Counted from the first letter of the stretch, positions 7,901-17,533 are shown. The stretch is 64,000 bases of DNA from Pedococcus badiiscoriae (GCF_013408925.1 NZ_JACCAB010000001.1:3224001-3288000); one strand, 5' to 3'. Notes: generated by a model not told the origin, from the sequence alone. Numbers and translations: made by a program.

Positions 7901-8676
7901 GCTTCCAGGTGCCGGCGCAGGCCTACGGTCGCTTCATGGGGCGGTTCTCCGAGCCGCTGGCCGACCAGTTCGTCGAGGTCGCACGGCTGGGTCGAGCTCG
8001 ACGGGCCCTGGACGTCGGGTGCGGCCCGGGGGCGCTCACGGCCCGGCTGGTCGCCCTGCTGGGCGACGACGGCGTGAGTGCTGTCGACCCTTCCGAACCC
8101 TTCGTCGCCGCGGCGCGGGAGCGCTTCCCCGGGGTGGACATCCAGCAGGGGCGGGCGGAGTCACTGCCCTTCCCGGACGCCGCCTTCGACGCGGCCCTCG
8201 CCTCGCTCGTCGTGCACTTCATGAGCGACCCGGTCGCCGGACTTCGCGAGATGGCGCGGGTGACGAGGCCGGGCGGCGTGGTCGCGGCCACCGTGTGGAA
8301 CCACGCGACCAGCGCCGGCCCGCTGTCGCTGTTCTGGGAGGCCGTGCGGTCGGTCGATCCCCAGGCGGAGGGCGAGGAGGACTACGCCGGGGTCAGGGAA
8401 GGCGACCTGGCCAGCCTGTTCCGTGCCGCGGGCATCGACCGGCTCGACGAGACGGTCCTGACGGTCTCAGTCCCGTTCGAGTCCTTCGAGCAGTGGTGGG
8501 AGCCCTACACCCTCGGCGTCGGCCCGGCGGGACAGTACGTGGCCGGGCTCGACGAGGCCCGCCGTGACGCCCTCCGCCAGGAGTGCCGACGCAGGGTCCC
8601 GGAGGGCGGGTTCACCGTGGATGCGTCCGCCTGGTGCGTCGTCGCCACCGTCGTCGACCAAGAGAACGAGGCCTGA
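7897..8676 (+). CDS. Class I SAM-dependent methyltransferase
   Basis: 259 aa Rossmann methyltransferase of the UbiE/BioC-like type. SAM-binding motif I is ALDVGCGPGALTARL (about residues 40-54), motif II/acidic loop is SAVDPSEPFVAAARERFP, and ESLPFPDAAFDAALASLVVHF and MARVTRPGGVVAATVWN are the motif III/IV regions. The methyl acceptor cannot be predicted. Coupled to the DUF2461 gene by a 4-base overlap. The stop codon lies inside the stem of a strong hairpin that follows. Confidence 0.82.
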   Translation: MSFQVPAQAYGRFMGRFSEPLADQFVEVARLGRARRALDVGCGPGALTARLVALLGDDGVSAVDPSEPFVAAARERFPGVDIQQGRAESLPFPDAAFDAALASLVVHFMSDPVAGLREMARVTRPGGVVAATVWNHATSAGPLSLFWEAVRSVDPQAEGEEDYAGVREGDLASLFRAAGIDRLDETVLTVSVPFESFEQWWEPYTLGVGPAGQYVAGLDEARRDALRQECRRRVPEGGFTVDASAWCVVATVVDQENEA

Positions 8677-8700
8677 CCTGCGGTGACAGGTCAGGCCTCG
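8667..8700. terminator. Strong hairpin terminator, methyltransferase / tRNA-Pro
   Basis: CGAGGCCTGACCTG (8667-8680) and CAGGTCAGGCCTCG (8687-8700) form a perfect 14-bp stem with a 6-base loop. It contains the methyltransferase stop codon and lies 6 bases past the 3' end of the convergent tRNA-Pro, so it can serve both directions. No U-tract, as is common in high-GC actinobacteria. Confidence 0.75.
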
Positions 8701-8705
8701 GCTGG

Positions 8706-8779
<74 letters not shown>

Positions 8780-8838
8780 TGGCTTGCCCACGCCGGATCC
8801 AGCCGAAGCAGGACCGCGGGAGCGAACGAAACCCTAGC

Positions 8839-8875
8839 GCACGGCATACCTCCGCTTGAAATCGGTATGCCGTGC
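8839..8875. terminator. Hairpin built from two copies of the iterated octamer
   Basis: GCACGGCATACC (8839-8850) and GGTATGCCGTGC (8864-8875) form a perfect 12-bp inverted repeat with a 13-base spacer, directly downstream of the der stop codon (8882, minus strand). It can act as the der terminator. Each arm carries one exact copy of the CGGCATAC octamer that is spread through the window. Confidence 0.65.
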
Positions 8876-8881
8876 CCACGG

Positions 8882-10339
8882 CTACCTGCGCTTGCGCTTC
8901 TCGCGGACCCGGACGGACACCTCGATGGGGGTGCCCTCGAAGCCGAACTCCTCACGCAGCCGCCGCTCGAGGAAGCGGCGGTACCCCGCCTCGATGAAGC
9001 CGGACGCAAAGATCACGAACCGCGGCGGACGGGTCGAGGCCTGCGTGGCGAACAGGATGCGCGGCTGCTTGCCACCACGCACCGGGTGCGGGTGGGCAGC
9101 CACGATCTCGCCGAAGAAGGCATTGAGCCGACCGGTCGGCACGCGGTAGTCCCACGACTCCAGGGCACGCTCCAGGGCCGGCACGAGCTTCTCGACCGAA
9201 CGCCCGGTCTTGGCCGAGATGTTGACGCGCGGCGCCCACGGCACCTGGACCAGCTCGCGCTCGATCTCGCGCTCGAGGTAGTGGCGACGCTCCTCGTCGA
9301 GCAGGTCCCACTTGTTGTAGGCCACGACCAGGGCGCGACCGGCGTCGATCACGTGCTGCACGACGCGGACGTCCTGCTCGGCGATGGACTGCTCGGCGTC
9401 GATGAGGACGACCGCGACCTCGGCCTTCTCCAGGGCGGTCTGGGTGCGCAGCGAGGCGTAGAAGTCGGCGCCGCGGGACTGGTGCACGCGGCGACGGATG
9501 CCGGCGGTGTCGACGAAGCGCCAGGTCTTGCCACCCAGCTCGATGAACTCGTCCACCGGGTCACGCGTCGTGCCCGCCACGTTGTCGACCACGACGCGGT
9601 CCTCGCCGGCCAGCTTGTTGAGCAGCGAGGACTTGCCGACGTTGGGTCGCCCGACCAGGGCGACGCGTCGCGGGCCGCCGCGCTGGTAGGCGTCGGCGTT
9701 GGCGGAGATGCTCGGCAGCACGTCGAGGACGGCGTCGAGGACGTCGCCGCTGCCCCGGCCGTGCAGGGCCGAGACGGGCCAGGGCTGGCCGAGCCCGAGG
9801 TTCCAGAGGGCGGCGGCGTCGGCCTCGGTGCGCTGGTCGTCGACCTTGTTGGCCACGAGGACGACCGGCTTGCCCGACCGCCGCAGCAGCTTGACCACGG
9901 CCTCGTCGTCGTCGGTGGCACCGACGGTGGCGTCCACGACGAACATCACGACGTCGGCCAGGTCCACCGCGACCTCGGCCTGCTCGGCGACGCGCAGATG
10001 GATCCCCGTGGCGTCGATCTCCCAGCCGCCGGTGTCGACCAGCGTGAAACGGCGCCCGGTCCACTCGCCGTCGTACGCCACCCGGTCGCGGGTCACGCCC
10101 GGGACGTCCTCGACGACGGCCTCGCGTCGTCCGAGGATGCGGTTGACCAGGGTGGACTTGCCGACGTTGGGGCGACCCACGACGGCGACCACGGGCAGCG
10201 GACCGTCGACGACGGCATACCCGTCCTCGTCGTACTCGCCGTCGATGAGTGAGCGGTCCTCCTCACTGAGGTCGAACTCGTCCAGTCCGACGCGCAGGGC
10301 GCGCTCGACGGTGGAGTCGTCGGTCAGGTTCTCGCTCAC
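8882..10339 (-). CDS. der: Ribosome-biogenesis GTPase Der (EngA)
   Basis: 485 aa. Tandem GTPase domains: G1 [16 protein letters not shown] and NKVD in the first; [16 protein letters not shown] and NKWD in the second; then the C-terminal KH-like domain ([19 protein letters not shown]) ending in a basic KRKRR. Der acts in 50S subunit maturation. About 45 residues precede the first G domain, an N-terminal extension common in actinobacterial Der. GTG at 10339 is preceded by AAGGAA. Downstream of cmk with a 126-base gap, the order seen in Rv1713/Rv1712. Confidence 0.95.
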   Translation of the reverse strand: MSENLTDDSTVERALRVGLDEFDLSEEDRSLIDGEYDEDGYAVVDGPLPVVAVVGRPNVGKSTLVNRILGRREAVVEDVPGVTRDRVAYDGEWTGRRFTLVDTGGWEIDATGIHLRVAEQAEVAVDLADVVMFVVDATVGATDDDEAVVKLLRRSGKPVVLVANKVDDQRTEADAAALWNLGLGQPWPVSALHGRGSGDVLDAVLDVLPSISANADAYQRGGPRRVALVGRPNVGKSSLLNKLAGEDRVVVDNVAGTTRDPVDEFIELGGKTWRFVDTAGIRRRVHQSRGADFYASLRTQTALEKAEVAVVLIDAEQSIAEQDVRVVQHVIDAGRALVVAYNKWDLLDEERRHYLEREIERELVQVPWAPRVNISAKTGRSVEKLVPALERALESWDYRVPTGRLNAFFGEIVAAHPHPVRGGKQPRILFATQASTRPPRFVIFASGFIEAGYRRFLERRLREEFGFEGTPIEVSVRVREKRKRR

Positions 10340-10465
10340 TTCGGGGGTTCCTTGCGTTGCTCGTGGGGGCCGGACCGCGGGCAGGTGTGCCGCGTGGCCG
10401 CAGACCATTGTCGCGCACTTTGGCGGCCGGTCAGGACAGCAGCCGACCAGCCCGTCCGAGAGCGG

Positions 10466-11170
10466 TCACGCAGGGACCTTGTCCGGGGCCTCGCTGCGCA
10501 CGACGTCGAGCAGGGCCTGGACGCTCTGGTCGAAGTCGAGGTCGGAGGTGTCGACCAGGGTCACGCCCTCGGCGGCCTCCATGAAGTCCGACACCGTGGA
10601 GTCGTCGGCGTCGCGGCGCACGATCTGGTCGCGGGTCGCCTCGACCGCGTGCTCGGCGGCGTGGCCGTGCAGCTCCTTGGACCGTCGCCGCAGCCGCGCC
10701 TCGACGCTGGCCGTCAGCAGGATGCGCACGTCCGCGTCGGGGGCGACGACCGTGGTGATGTCGCGGCCCTCGGCGACGACTCCCCCGGTGCGGGTGGCGA
10801 TCTCGTCGATGAGCTCACGCTGGAGCTGCTGCAGGATCGGGCGGACCAAGGTGTTGGTCGCGACCTTGGACACGGCCTCGCTGACCCGGGTCGTGCGGAT
10901 GTCGTCCTCGATCTCGCGACCGCTCACCACGACACTGGGACGGGCCGGGTCGGTGCCCATCTCGAGCGGGATCTCGCGGGTGGCCTGCGCGACTGCCTGC
11001 TGGTCGAGCAGGTCGACGCCCTCCGCGAGGCACCACCAGGTGACGGCGCGGTACATGGCACCGGTGTCGAGGTACCCGACCCCGAGGGCCGTGGCCGCGG
11101 CGCGGGACACGCTCGACTTGCCCGAGCCCGACGGTCCGTCGACCGCGACGACGAGGTGCGTGCTGTTCAT
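10466..11170 (-). CDS. cmk: Cytidylate kinase
   Basis: 234 aa. Phosphorylates CMP/dCMP. P-loop DGPSGSGKSSVSR at the N-terminus, the CMP-kinase signature YLDTGAMYRAV, the family insert around VSGREIEDDIRTTRVSEAVS and the lid-region arginines (RRRSKELHG, RRDADDSTV). I start at ATG 11170; TAGGCT (11179-11184, minus strand) ends 8 bases before it, so the mRNA may be leaderless. A TTG start at 11179 would add three residues. Same strand as tyrA, 51 bases downstream. Confidence 0.93.
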   Translation of the reverse strand: MNSTHLVVAVDGPSGSGKSSVSRAAATALGVGYLDTGAMYRAVTWWCLAEGVDLLDQQAVAQATREIPLEMGTDPARPSVVVSGREIEDDIRTTRVSEAVSKVATNTLVRPILQQLQRELIDEIATRTGGVVAEGRDITTVVAPDADVRILLTASVEARLRRRSKELHGHAAEHAVEATRDQIVRRDADDSTVSDFMEAAEGVTLVDTSDLDFDQSVQALLDVVRSEAPDKVPA

Positions 11171-11221
11171 GACAGGCAAGCCTATGGGCCAGCCCCCGTC
11201 TCCCGCGAAGGTGAGGGCGGC

Positions 11222-12304
11222 TCAGCCGTGCAGCCGCCAGCCCCGCGCCGTCAGCTCGTCGCCGAGCCGCTCGGCGACGGCGGGCAGCACGGAGATCTCG
11301 GCCAGGCCGAAGGGCTGCCCCATCCCGTGCTCGAGGTGCAGGTCCTCGAGGTTGACGCCGGCGTCCCCGACGTCGTGCAGCAGCCGCGCGAGCTCGCCCG
11401 GCCGGTCGGGCACCAGCACCACGACCACGCTGTATGCCGTGGGAGCGGCGCCGTGCTTGCCGGGGATGCGGGCGTGGCCGGCGTTGCCCTGCGCGACGAT
11501 CCGGGCCAGCACCTCGCGCGCGCCCACCCCGTCGCCGTCCGCGAGCACGTCCAGGGCGCCGATGACCTCGGTGAGCTCGGCGTGGACGTGGGCGAGGACC
11601 TCCCGGACGGCCGTGGCGTTGCCGGCCAGGATCTGGGTCCAGAGCTGCGGGTCACTGGCGGCCACCCTCGTGACGTCCCGGATGCCCTGTCCCGACAGCG
11701 CCACCGCGCGATCCGTGAGCTCCCGCAGCCGCCCCGCGACCAGGGACGAGGCGAGCTGGGGCACGTGGGACACCACCGCCACCGCGGCGTCGTGCTCCTG
11801 CGGGCTCATCGTCGAGACGGTGCCACCGGCCGCGGTGGCCAGCTCCCTGACCGCCGAGATCGCCCGGTCCGACGAGAGGTCGTTCGGCACCACTACCCAG
11901 GCGCGGCCGTCGAAGAGGTCACCCCGGGCGGCCACGGCGCCGGACCTCTCGCGACCCGCCATCGGGTGCGATCCGGCATACCGGGACAGGTCCGCGCCCC
12001 GTCGGCGCACGTCCTCGAGCACTGCGACCTTGACCGACGCCACGTCGGTCACCACCGCATCGGGCCACGCCTCGAGCTCGTCGGCGACGACCGAGCCCGC
12101 CACGTCCGGTGGCGCGGCGACGACGACGACGTCAGGCGGCGAGTCGTCCGTGTCGGCCACTCGCCCGGCGCCGAGGTCGCGGGCGAGGGCCACCGCCGTC
12201 GGCGACGGGTCGACGAGGACCACGGCACACCCGGCACGGGTCAGGGCGATGCCCAGGCTGGTGCCGATGAGGCCGGTGCCGACGATGCGGACGCTGGTGG
12301 TCAC
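11222..12304 (-). CDS. tyrA: Prephenate dehydrogenase with C-terminal ACT domain
   Basis: 360 aa. NAD(P)-dependent conversion of prephenate to 4-hydroxyphenylpyruvate in tyrosine synthesis. N-terminal Rossmann domain (RIVGTGLIGTSLGIAL), the conserved SHPMAGRERSG and VSHVPQLASS segments of the catalytic domain, and an ACT domain (VVVVLVPDRPGELARLL) from about residue 280 that probably gives feedback control by tyrosine. GTG at 12304 lies 7 bases after TAGCCT (12312-12317), a leaderless arrangement. Located between rluB and cmk. Confidence 0.92.
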   Translation of the reverse strand: MTTSVRIVGTGLIGTSLGIALTRAGCAVVLVDPSPTAVALARDLGAGRVADTDDSPPDVVVVAAPPDVAGSVVADELEAWPDAVVTDVASVKVAVLEDVRRRGADLSRYAGSHPMAGRERSGAVAARGDLFDGRAWVVVPNDLSSDRAISAVRELATAAGGTVSTMSPQEHDAAVAVVSHVPQLASSLVAGRLRELTDRAVALSGQGIRDVTRVAASDPQLWTQILAGNATAVREVLAHVHAELTEVIGALDVLADGDGVGAREVLARIVAQGNAGHARIPGKHGAAPTAYSVVVVLVPDRPGELARLLHDVGDAGVNLEDLHLEHGMGQPFGLAEISVLPAVAERLGDELTARGWRLHG

Positions 12305-12340
12305 GACGGGAAGGCTACCGACGGCCGCGGAGCCGTGCGC

Positions 12341-13303
12341 TCACATTCCAGCCGCGGTGTAGAGCTGGCCGACCTCCGCCTTGTTGAGCTTGCGCATCTT
12401 GCCCGGCTTGGTGTCGCCGAGGTAGATCGGCCCGACCTGGACCCGCACCAGGCTGATCACCGGGTGGCCCACGGCATCCAGCAGGCGGCGCACGATGTGC
12501 TTGCGCCCTTCGTGGAGGATCACCTCGACCAGGGCCTTGCCCGGCTGGGAGTCGACCACCTTGAACGAGTCGACCGACGCGGGGCCGTCCTCGAGCTGGA
12601 CGCCCTCGCGCAGCTGCTTGCCGATGTCGCGTGGCACCGGTCCGCGGATCTGGGCCAGGTAGGTCTTGAGCACGCCGTACTGGGGGTGCTGGAGGCGGTG
12701 CGCGAGCTCGCCGTCGTTGGTGAGGATGAGCAGGCCCTCGGTGTCGGCGTCGAGCCGTCCGACGTGGAACAGCCGCTCGTGGCGGTTGCCGACGTAGTCG
12801 CCGATGCTGATCCGCCCGAGCTCGTCGTTCATGGTGGTGACCACGCCCAGGGGCTTGTTGAAGGCGAAGTAGACACGGGTCTCGTCGAGCTGGACCTTGA
12901 CCCCGTCGACGTGGACGGTCTGGTCGGGGCGGATCCGCACGCCGAGCTCGGTCACGATGATGCCGTCCACCTCCACCCGGCCTGCGCTGATGAGGTTCTC
13001 GCAGACCCGCCGCGAGCCGACGCCGGCGGCGGCGAGGAGCTTCTGCAGCCGGATGCCGTCGGGGTCGTGCACGTCGACCTCGGGAGCGGCTCGCTCGTGG
13101 GGCACGCGGGTGGGCTGGCTCTTCTTGGTCGTGCCCGAGCTGCCGCGCTGGGGACGCTCGGGACGGCCACCCTCGGACGCCCGCGGGCCACCGCCACGCG
13201 GTCCGGCGGACCGCGGTCCGCCGGACCGGCCGCCTCCGGCGCGCCCGCCGCCTGCGTTCCCGCCGCCCTGGCCGGCACTTCCTCTGCTGCGTGGGGGTGT
13301 CAT
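12341..13303 (-). CDS. rluB: 23S rRNA pseudouridine synthase RluB/RsuA family
   Basis: 320 aa. About 75 N-terminal residues are Gly/Arg/Ser-rich and low in complexity, then an S4 RNA-binding domain (IRLQKLLAAAGVGSRR) and the catalytic domain with LFHVGRLDADTEGLLILTND, where the Asp of GRLD is the nucleophile. RluB modifies U2605 of 23S rRNA in E. coli. ATG at 13303 overlaps the scpB stop (ATGA). The Gly/Arg-rich tail may add RNA binding, an inference. Order scpA-scpB-rluB-cmk-der is conserved in actinobacteria. Confidence 0.92.
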   Translation of the reverse strand: MTPPRSRGSAGQGGGNAGGGRAGGGRSGGPRSAGPRGGGPRASEGGRPERPQRGSSGTTKKSQPTRVPHERAAPEVDVHDPDGIRLQKLLAAAGVGSRRVCENLISAGRVEVDGIIVTELGVRIRPDQTVHVDGVKVQLDETRVYFAFNKPLGVVTTMNDELGRISIGDYVGNRHERLFHVGRLDADTEGLLILTNDGELAHRLQHPQYGVLKTYLAQIRGPVPRDIGKQLREGVQLEDGPASVDSFKVVDSQPGKALVEVILHEGRKHIVRRLLDAVGHPVISLVRVQVGPIYLGDTKPGKMRKLNKAEVGQLYTAAGM

Positions 13304-13962
13304 CTGCGTCCTTGTTCTGCGATCTCGTCGAGCAGGTCGACTTCGGGGAGGTAGGGCGCCAGGGCGGGCAGCTCGTCGAGGCTGCCGAGACCGAGGCGCT
13401 GGAGGAAGTAGTCGGTGGTGCCGTAGAGGAAGGCGCCGCCGTCGCCGTCGGACCCGAGCTCCTCGATGAGCCCGCGGTTGAGCAGGGTGCGGACCACCCC
13501 GTCGACGTTGACGCCCCGGACGGCGCTGACCCGCGACCGCGAGATGGGCTGGCGGTAGGCGATCACCGCCAGGGTCTCCAGCGACGCCTGGGTCAGCTTG
13601 GCCTGCTGGCCGTCGAGGAGGAACTTCTCGACCACGGGGGCGTAGTCGGACCGGCTGTAGATCCGCCACCCGCCCGCCACGGAGCGGAGGGTGAAACCAC
13701 GCTGGTCCGCGGCATACTCCGCCTCGAGCTCGGTGAGGTGGCCGCGGACGTCGTCCACGGGCAGCTCGAGCGCCGAGGCGAGCGACATCTCCGTGATCGG
13801 CTCGTCCACCACCATGAGCACGGCCTCGATGGCGCTGCGGGCGCCCCCGGGGAAGTCGTTGACGTCGAAGGCGAACTGCTCGTCGGCAGCCTCGTCCGGC
13901 TCTGGCTCGTGGTCGGGCTCGTGGTCGTCGTCGTGGTCGGACACGACCTCCAGGTCACTCAT
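13300..13962 (-). CDS. scpB: Segregation and condensation protein ScpB
   Basis: 220 aa. Two winged-helix domains that bind ScpA in the SMC condensin complex: ARSAIEAVLMVVDEPITEMS at the start and KLTQASLETLAVIAYRQPIS, GVNVDGVVRTLLNRGLIEELG further on. The first 40 residues are very acidic (DHDDDHEPDHEPEPDEAADE) and probably disordered. ATG at 13962 was chosen over ATG 13992: it follows GGGAAGG by 6 bases and overlaps the end of scpA by 8 bases. Confidence 0.93.
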   Translation of the reverse strand: MSDLEVVSDHDDDHEPDHEPEPDEAADEQFAFDVNDFPGGARSAIEAVLMVVDEPITEMSLASALELPVDDVRGHLTELEAEYAADQRGFTLRSVAGGWRIYSRSDYAPVVEKFLLDGQQAKLTQASLETLAVIAYRQPISRSRVSAVRGVNVDGVVRTLLNRGLIEELGSDGDGGAFLYGTTDYFLQRLGLGSLDELPALAPYLPEVDLLDEIAEQGRR

Positions 13963-14923
13963 CGTCGACCTTCCCCTCGGTTGCTTGCTCATCGGTCACG
14001 TCGGTCTCGGCTGTCTGATCGGTCTCGGCTGTCTGGTCGGTGACGTCGAACTCGTCGCTGACCTCGATCTCGCGCTCGTCGCCCCCGGTCCAGCGGACCG
14101 TCAGCTCGCCGAGCGCCTCGGCCTGTTCGAAGGCGATCGCCGCCTCTCGGAACAGCTCCAGGAGGGCCAGGAAGCGCGCCACGATCACCAGCGTCGAGTC
14201 GGCATCCGCCACCAGCGCGCGGAACGAGCAGACGCGTTCGGCGCGGAGCCTCACACCGAGGATGCCGGCCTGTTCCCGGACGCTGACCTGGGGCGCGTGG
14301 AGGTGGTCGAGGCCGACGCTCGGCGCGACCTTGGGGACCATGGCCCTCGCTGCGATCATGGCCAGCTGCTCGGGCGTGATGCCCATGACCAGCTCGGGCA
14401 GGAGGCGGGCGAACTGGGGTTCGAGGCCCGCCTGGCGGGGTGTCATCCGCCCCGCCGTGGCCATCCGCTCGCCGAAGGTGAAGGCGATGTCCTTGAACGC
14501 GCGGTACTGGAGCAACCGGGCGAAGAGCAGGTCGCGCGCCTCGATGAGGGCGAGGTCCTCCTCGTCCTGCGGGCCGGTCTGCGGGAGCAGCCGCGCGGAC
14601 TTGAGGTCCAGCAGGGTGGCGGCGATGAGCAGGAACTCCGAGGCCTGACCGAGGTCCCACTCGCTGTCCGACGACTGCGCCGCCTTGATGTGGGCGATGA
14701 ACTCGTCGGTGACCTTCGCGAGGGCGATCTCGGTGATGTCGAGCTTGTGCTTGCTGATCAGCCCGAGGAGCAGGTCGAAGGGCCCCGAGAAGTTGTCCAG
14801 GTGGACCTGGAACGGTGTGGACCCGCCGCGTCGGGTGATCACGCCACCGGGCGTCAGACCGGACTGGACGTCGCTGGGCTCCACCGCGCCTCCCGGCGCA
14901 GTGGCGAGGGCCTCCTGGCTCAC
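13955..14923 (-). CDS. scpA: Segregation and condensation protein ScpA
   Basis: 322 aa kleisin of the SMC-ScpAB complex. N-terminal signature FQVHLDNFSGPFDLLLGLI and KHKLDITEIALAKVTDEFI, central ASEFLLIAATLLDLKSARLLP, and a C-terminal winged helix ending near AEALGELTVRW. The last 35 residues are acidic and contain a TDQTAE repeat caused by an 18-bp tandem duplication. Start GTG 14923 is 4 bases after the parA stop; GTG 14944 is a possible alternative that overlaps parA. Confidence 0.93.
   Translation of the reverse strand: MSQEALATAPGGAVEPSDVQSGLTPGGVITRRGGSTPFQVHLDNFSGPFDLLLGLISKHKLDITEIALAKVTDEFIAHIKAAQSSDSEWDLGQASEFLLIAATLLDLKSARLLPQTGPQDEEDLALIEARDLLFARLLQYRAFKDIAFTFGERMATAGRMTPRQAGLEPQFARLLPELVMGITPEQLAMIAARAMVPKVAPSVGLDHLHAPQVSVREQAGILGVRLRAERVCSFRALVADADSTLVIVARFLALLELFREAAIAFEQAEALGELTVRWTGGDEREIEVSDEFDVTDQTAETDQTAETDVTDEQATEGKVDDE
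14001..14036. repeat. 18-bp tandem duplication in the scpA tail
   Basis: Two copies of TCGGTCTCGGCTGTCTGR (14001-14018 and 14019-14036) differ at one base, with a further partial TCGG. They lie in frame in scpA and duplicate six acidic residues of the disordered C-terminus. Confidence 0.85.
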
Positions 14924-14927
14924 CTCG

Positions 14928-15896
14928 TCAGGCCGCCCCACCACGGGCGATCAGCTCTCGGGCGAGTTGCCGGTATGACGCGGCGGAGGCGTGCGTCGAG
15001 GCGTAGGTCGTGATCGGCTCGGCCGCGAGGGTGGCATCCGGGAACTTGACCGTGCGGCTGATGACGGTGTGGAACACCTGGTCGCCGAAGTGGTCGACGA
15101 CGCTGCGCACGACCTCCTTGCTGTGCAGCGTGCGCGAGTCGTACATCGTCGCGAGGATGCCGTCCACCTGGAGGCGGGGGTTGAGGCGGTCGGTGATCTT
15201 CTCGATCGTCTCGACCAGCAGGGCGACCCCACGCATGGCGAAGAACTCGCACTCGAGAGGGATCACGACCCCGTGGGCCGCGGTCAGCGCGTTGACCGTC
15301 AGCAGTCCCAGGGAGGGCTGGCAGTCGATCATGATGACGTCGTAGTCGTCCATGACCGGTCGCAGCACCCTCGCGAGGATCTGCTCGCGGGCGACCTCGC
15401 CGACGAGCTGCACCTCGGCGGCGGACAGGTCGATGTTGGCCGGGATGACGTCGAGGTTCTCGGTCGCGGTGGCCTGGATGACGTCGCGCACGTCGTGGCC
15501 CCGCTCGACGAGCAGGTTGTAGATCGTGACGTCGAGCTCGTTGGCGCGGACGCCGAGCCCCACCGACAGGGCACCCTGCGGGTCGAAGTCGACCAGGAGC
15601 ACGCGACGGCCGACCTCGGCCAGGGCGGCACCGAGGTTGATGGTCGTCGTCGTCTTGCCGACGCCACCCTTCTGGTTGCACATGGCGATGATGCGGGCCG
15701 GGCCGTGGGCGGCGAGGGGCTGCGGGTCGGGGAAGACCGGCATCGGGCGTCCTGTTGGGCCGATCTGGCCGGCGCCGGCGGTCTCGGTCCCGGGCAGGTG
15801 CACGTAGTCACGATCAGCACCGTTGGGGGCCGACTCGGAGGTGGCGCCCGAACGGCTGGGCGGCGACTGCTCCTGCGTGGTCACCTCAGATTCCAC
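14928..15896 (-). CDS. ParA/Soj-family ATPase of the scpAB cluster
   Basis: 322 aa. Deviant Walker A motif CNQKGGVGKTTTTINLG, Walker A' VDFDPQGALSVGLG and Walker B IMIDCQPSLGLLT mark a ParA-type ATPase. The roughly 60 residues before it are Ser/Thr/Pro-rich and without a domain. No parB or parS site lies nearby, so this is the Rv1708-type orphan ParA that travels with scpAB, probably assisting chromosome organisation rather than acting as the main partition ATPase. GTG 15896 was chosen because it follows GGGAG; GTG 15884 is also possible. Confidence 0.85.
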   Translation of the reverse strand: MESEVTTQEQSPPSRSGATSESAPNGADRDYVHLPGTETAGAGQIGPTGRPMPVFPDPQPLAAHGPARIIAMCNQKGGVGKTTTTINLGAALAEVGRRVLLVDFDPQGALSVGLGVRANELDVTIYNLLVERGHDVRDVIQATATENLDVIPANIDLSAAEVQLVGEVAREQILARVLRPVMDDYDVIMIDCQPSLGLLTVNALTAAHGVVIPLECEFFAMRGVALLVETIEKITDRLNPRLQVDGILATMYDSRTLHSKEVVRSVVDHFGDQVFHTVISRTVKFPDATLAAEPITTYASTHASAASYRQLARELIARGGAA

Positions 15897-15960
15897 AGGC
15901 GTTTCACTCCCGGTGAGTTGGCGTTCGTCGGTCAGCCTCGCGCTGATCGGCACGACCCTA

Positions 15961-16890
15961 TCAGCGGGCACGGGGGTGACTCTGGGCATAGACCTCACGC
16001 AGTCGCTGAACTGTCACCAGGGTGTAGATCTGGGTCGTGGTCACCGACGCGTGCCCCAGCAGCTCCTGGACCACGCGGACGTCGGCGCCACCGTCGAGCA
16101 GATGGGTGGCGAACGAGTGGCGCAGGGTGTGCGGCGACAGGTGTCCACCGAGGTCGGCGCGTTCGGCCGCCGCGCGCAGCACGGCCCAGGCCGACTGGCG
16201 CGACAGCCTGCTGCCCCGCTGGTTGAGGAAGACCGCAGGCGTCCCCTTGCCCTTGACCGCGAAGGTGGGGCGGCCCCGGACGAGGTACGCGCCCAGGGCC
16301 TGCGCGGCATACGAGCCGAGGGGCACGATGCGCTCCTTGCTGCCCTTTCCGAACAGCCGGACCACCCCGTCCTGCGTGTCGATGTCGTCGACGTCGAGGC
16401 CGACCGCCTCGGAGATGCGCGCCCCGGTGCCGTAGAGGATCTCGAGCAGGGCGCGGTCACGCAGCGAGCCCGGGGTGTCCCCCACGCTGGCGGCTGCCAG
16501 CAGTCGTTCCACGTCCTCGATGCTGATCGCCTTGGGCAGCCGCGCGGGCGGCTGCGGCGGGCTGACGGCCGAGGCGGGGTCGGTCGGCAGGTCCCCCTCG
16601 AGCACGAGGAACCGGTGGAAGCCGCGGACCGCGACCAGGGTCCGGGCGGCCGACGACGCCGCGAGCGGTGGGTGGTCGGGGGTCCCTTCGCGCAACGTCG
16701 CGAGGAAGTCGCTCACGTGCGCCTCGGTGACCGCCGCCGGGTCCTGAACGCCCCGGGAGGCGAGGTATGCCGTGTAGCGCGCCAGGTCGCGCCGGTACGA
16801 CGTGAGGGTGTTGGCGGCGACGCCTCGCTCGACGTCCAGGTGGTTCAGCCAACCGCGGACGGCGCGCTCCATCGCGCTCGAGGGTGGCAC
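15961..16890 (-). CDS. xerD: Tyrosine recombinase XerD
   Basis: 309 aa. N-terminal SAM-like core-binding domain ([20 protein letters not shown]) and a C-terminal catalytic domain with the full residue set: Arg in YGTGARISE, Lys in [11 protein letters not shown], His-x-x-Arg in [13 protein letters not shown], His in [13 protein letters not shown] and the Tyr nucleophile. It resolves chromosome dimers at dif. GTG 16890 lies 7 bases after TAGACT (16898-16903), a leaderless arrangement; ATG 16872 would drop six residues. Upstream of the parA-scpAB cluster. Confidence 0.92.
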   Translation of the reverse strand: MPPSSAMERAVRGWLNHLDVERGVAANTLTSYRRDLARYTAYLASRGVQDPAAVTEAHVSDFLATLREGTPDHPPLAASSAARTLVAVRGFHRFLVLEGDLPTDPASAVSPPQPPARLPKAISIEDVERLLAAASVGDTPGSLRDRALLEILYGTGARISEAVGLDVDDIDTQDGVVRLFGKGSKERIVPLGSYAAQALGAYLVRGRPTFAVKGKGTPAVFLNQRGSRLSRQSAWAVLRAAAERADLGGHLSPHTLRHSFATHLLDGGADVRVVQELLGHASVTTTQIYTLVTVQRLREVYAQSHPRAR

Positions 16891-16909
16891 GGATGGGAGT
16901 CTAGGTCGC

Positions 16910-17533
16910 ATGAAGCTCTATGCCGACCTGCCGGGCCGCCGCACTGTCCAGATCCTCGCCGACGTGGGGATGCTCGCCTGGGTATGCCTGTGGGCGTGGG
17001 TGGGCCGCCTCGTCCACGACACCACCATGCAGCTCGCCACCCCGGGTCACCAGCTGCAGACGGCCGGGTCGGGGTTCCGTCACGAGATGACCAGCGCGGG
17101 CGACTCGGTGCGCGGGCTGCCGCTGGTGGGCGACAGGATCGCCGCGCCGTTCCGGCAGGCCAGCGCGGCGGGGACGACGATCGAGCACGCTGGCAGCGAC
17201 CTCGTCGATGCGGTCACGAGGCTGGCCACCATCCTGGGATGGGTCACCGCCCTCGTCCCGATCCTCATCGTCGGGCTGGTCTGGGTGGTCCAGCGGGGGC
17301 GCTTCGTCCGCCGGGCCAGCGCTGCGCAGCGGTTCATCGACGACGCGGCCGACCTCGACCTGTTCGCCCTGCGCGCCATGGCGGGTCAGCCGATGCGCAA
17401 GCTCGCCGCCATCTCCTCGGATCCCACGGGTGCCTGGCGCCGTGGTGACGAGGCCACGATCCGGGCGCTGGCCCTGCTCGAGCTGCGGGACACCGGACTG
17501 CGCCCGCCCCTCCCCTCCACCGGTTCGATGTAG
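16910..17533 (+). CDS. Actinobacterial membrane protein, two predicted helices
   Basis: 207 aa. One hydrophobic helix near residues 15-33 ([18 protein letters not shown]), an extracytoplasmic middle of about 75 residues, a second helix ([20 protein letters not shown]) and a cytosolic tail rich in Ala/Arg/Asp ([19 protein letters not shown]). I do not recognise a characterised family. Divergent from xerD with only 19 bases between starts, and ending in a perfect palindromic terminator. Confidence 0.7.
   Translation: MKLYADLPGRRTVQILADVGMLAWVCLWAWVGRLVHDTTMQLATPGHQLQTAGSGFRHEMTSAGDSVRGLPLVGDRIAAPFRQASAAGTTIEHAGSDLVDAVTRLATILGWVTALVPILIVGLVWVVQRGRFVRRASAAQRFIDDAADLDLFALRAMAGQPMRKLAAISSDPTGAWRRGDEATIRALALLELRDTGLRPPLPSTGSM

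Noticed and set aside
9699-13354. Plus-strand frames of 887 and 1000 codons opposite der, cmk, tyrA and rluB
   Set aside because: They lie opposite four well-supported genes on the minus strand and have low-complexity Ser/Arg or Gly/Val translations. No ribosome site or family match.
14928-15896. Complete ParAB chromosome partition locus
   Set aside because: No parB gene or parS-like site is near; the ATPase belongs to the scpAB-linked group.
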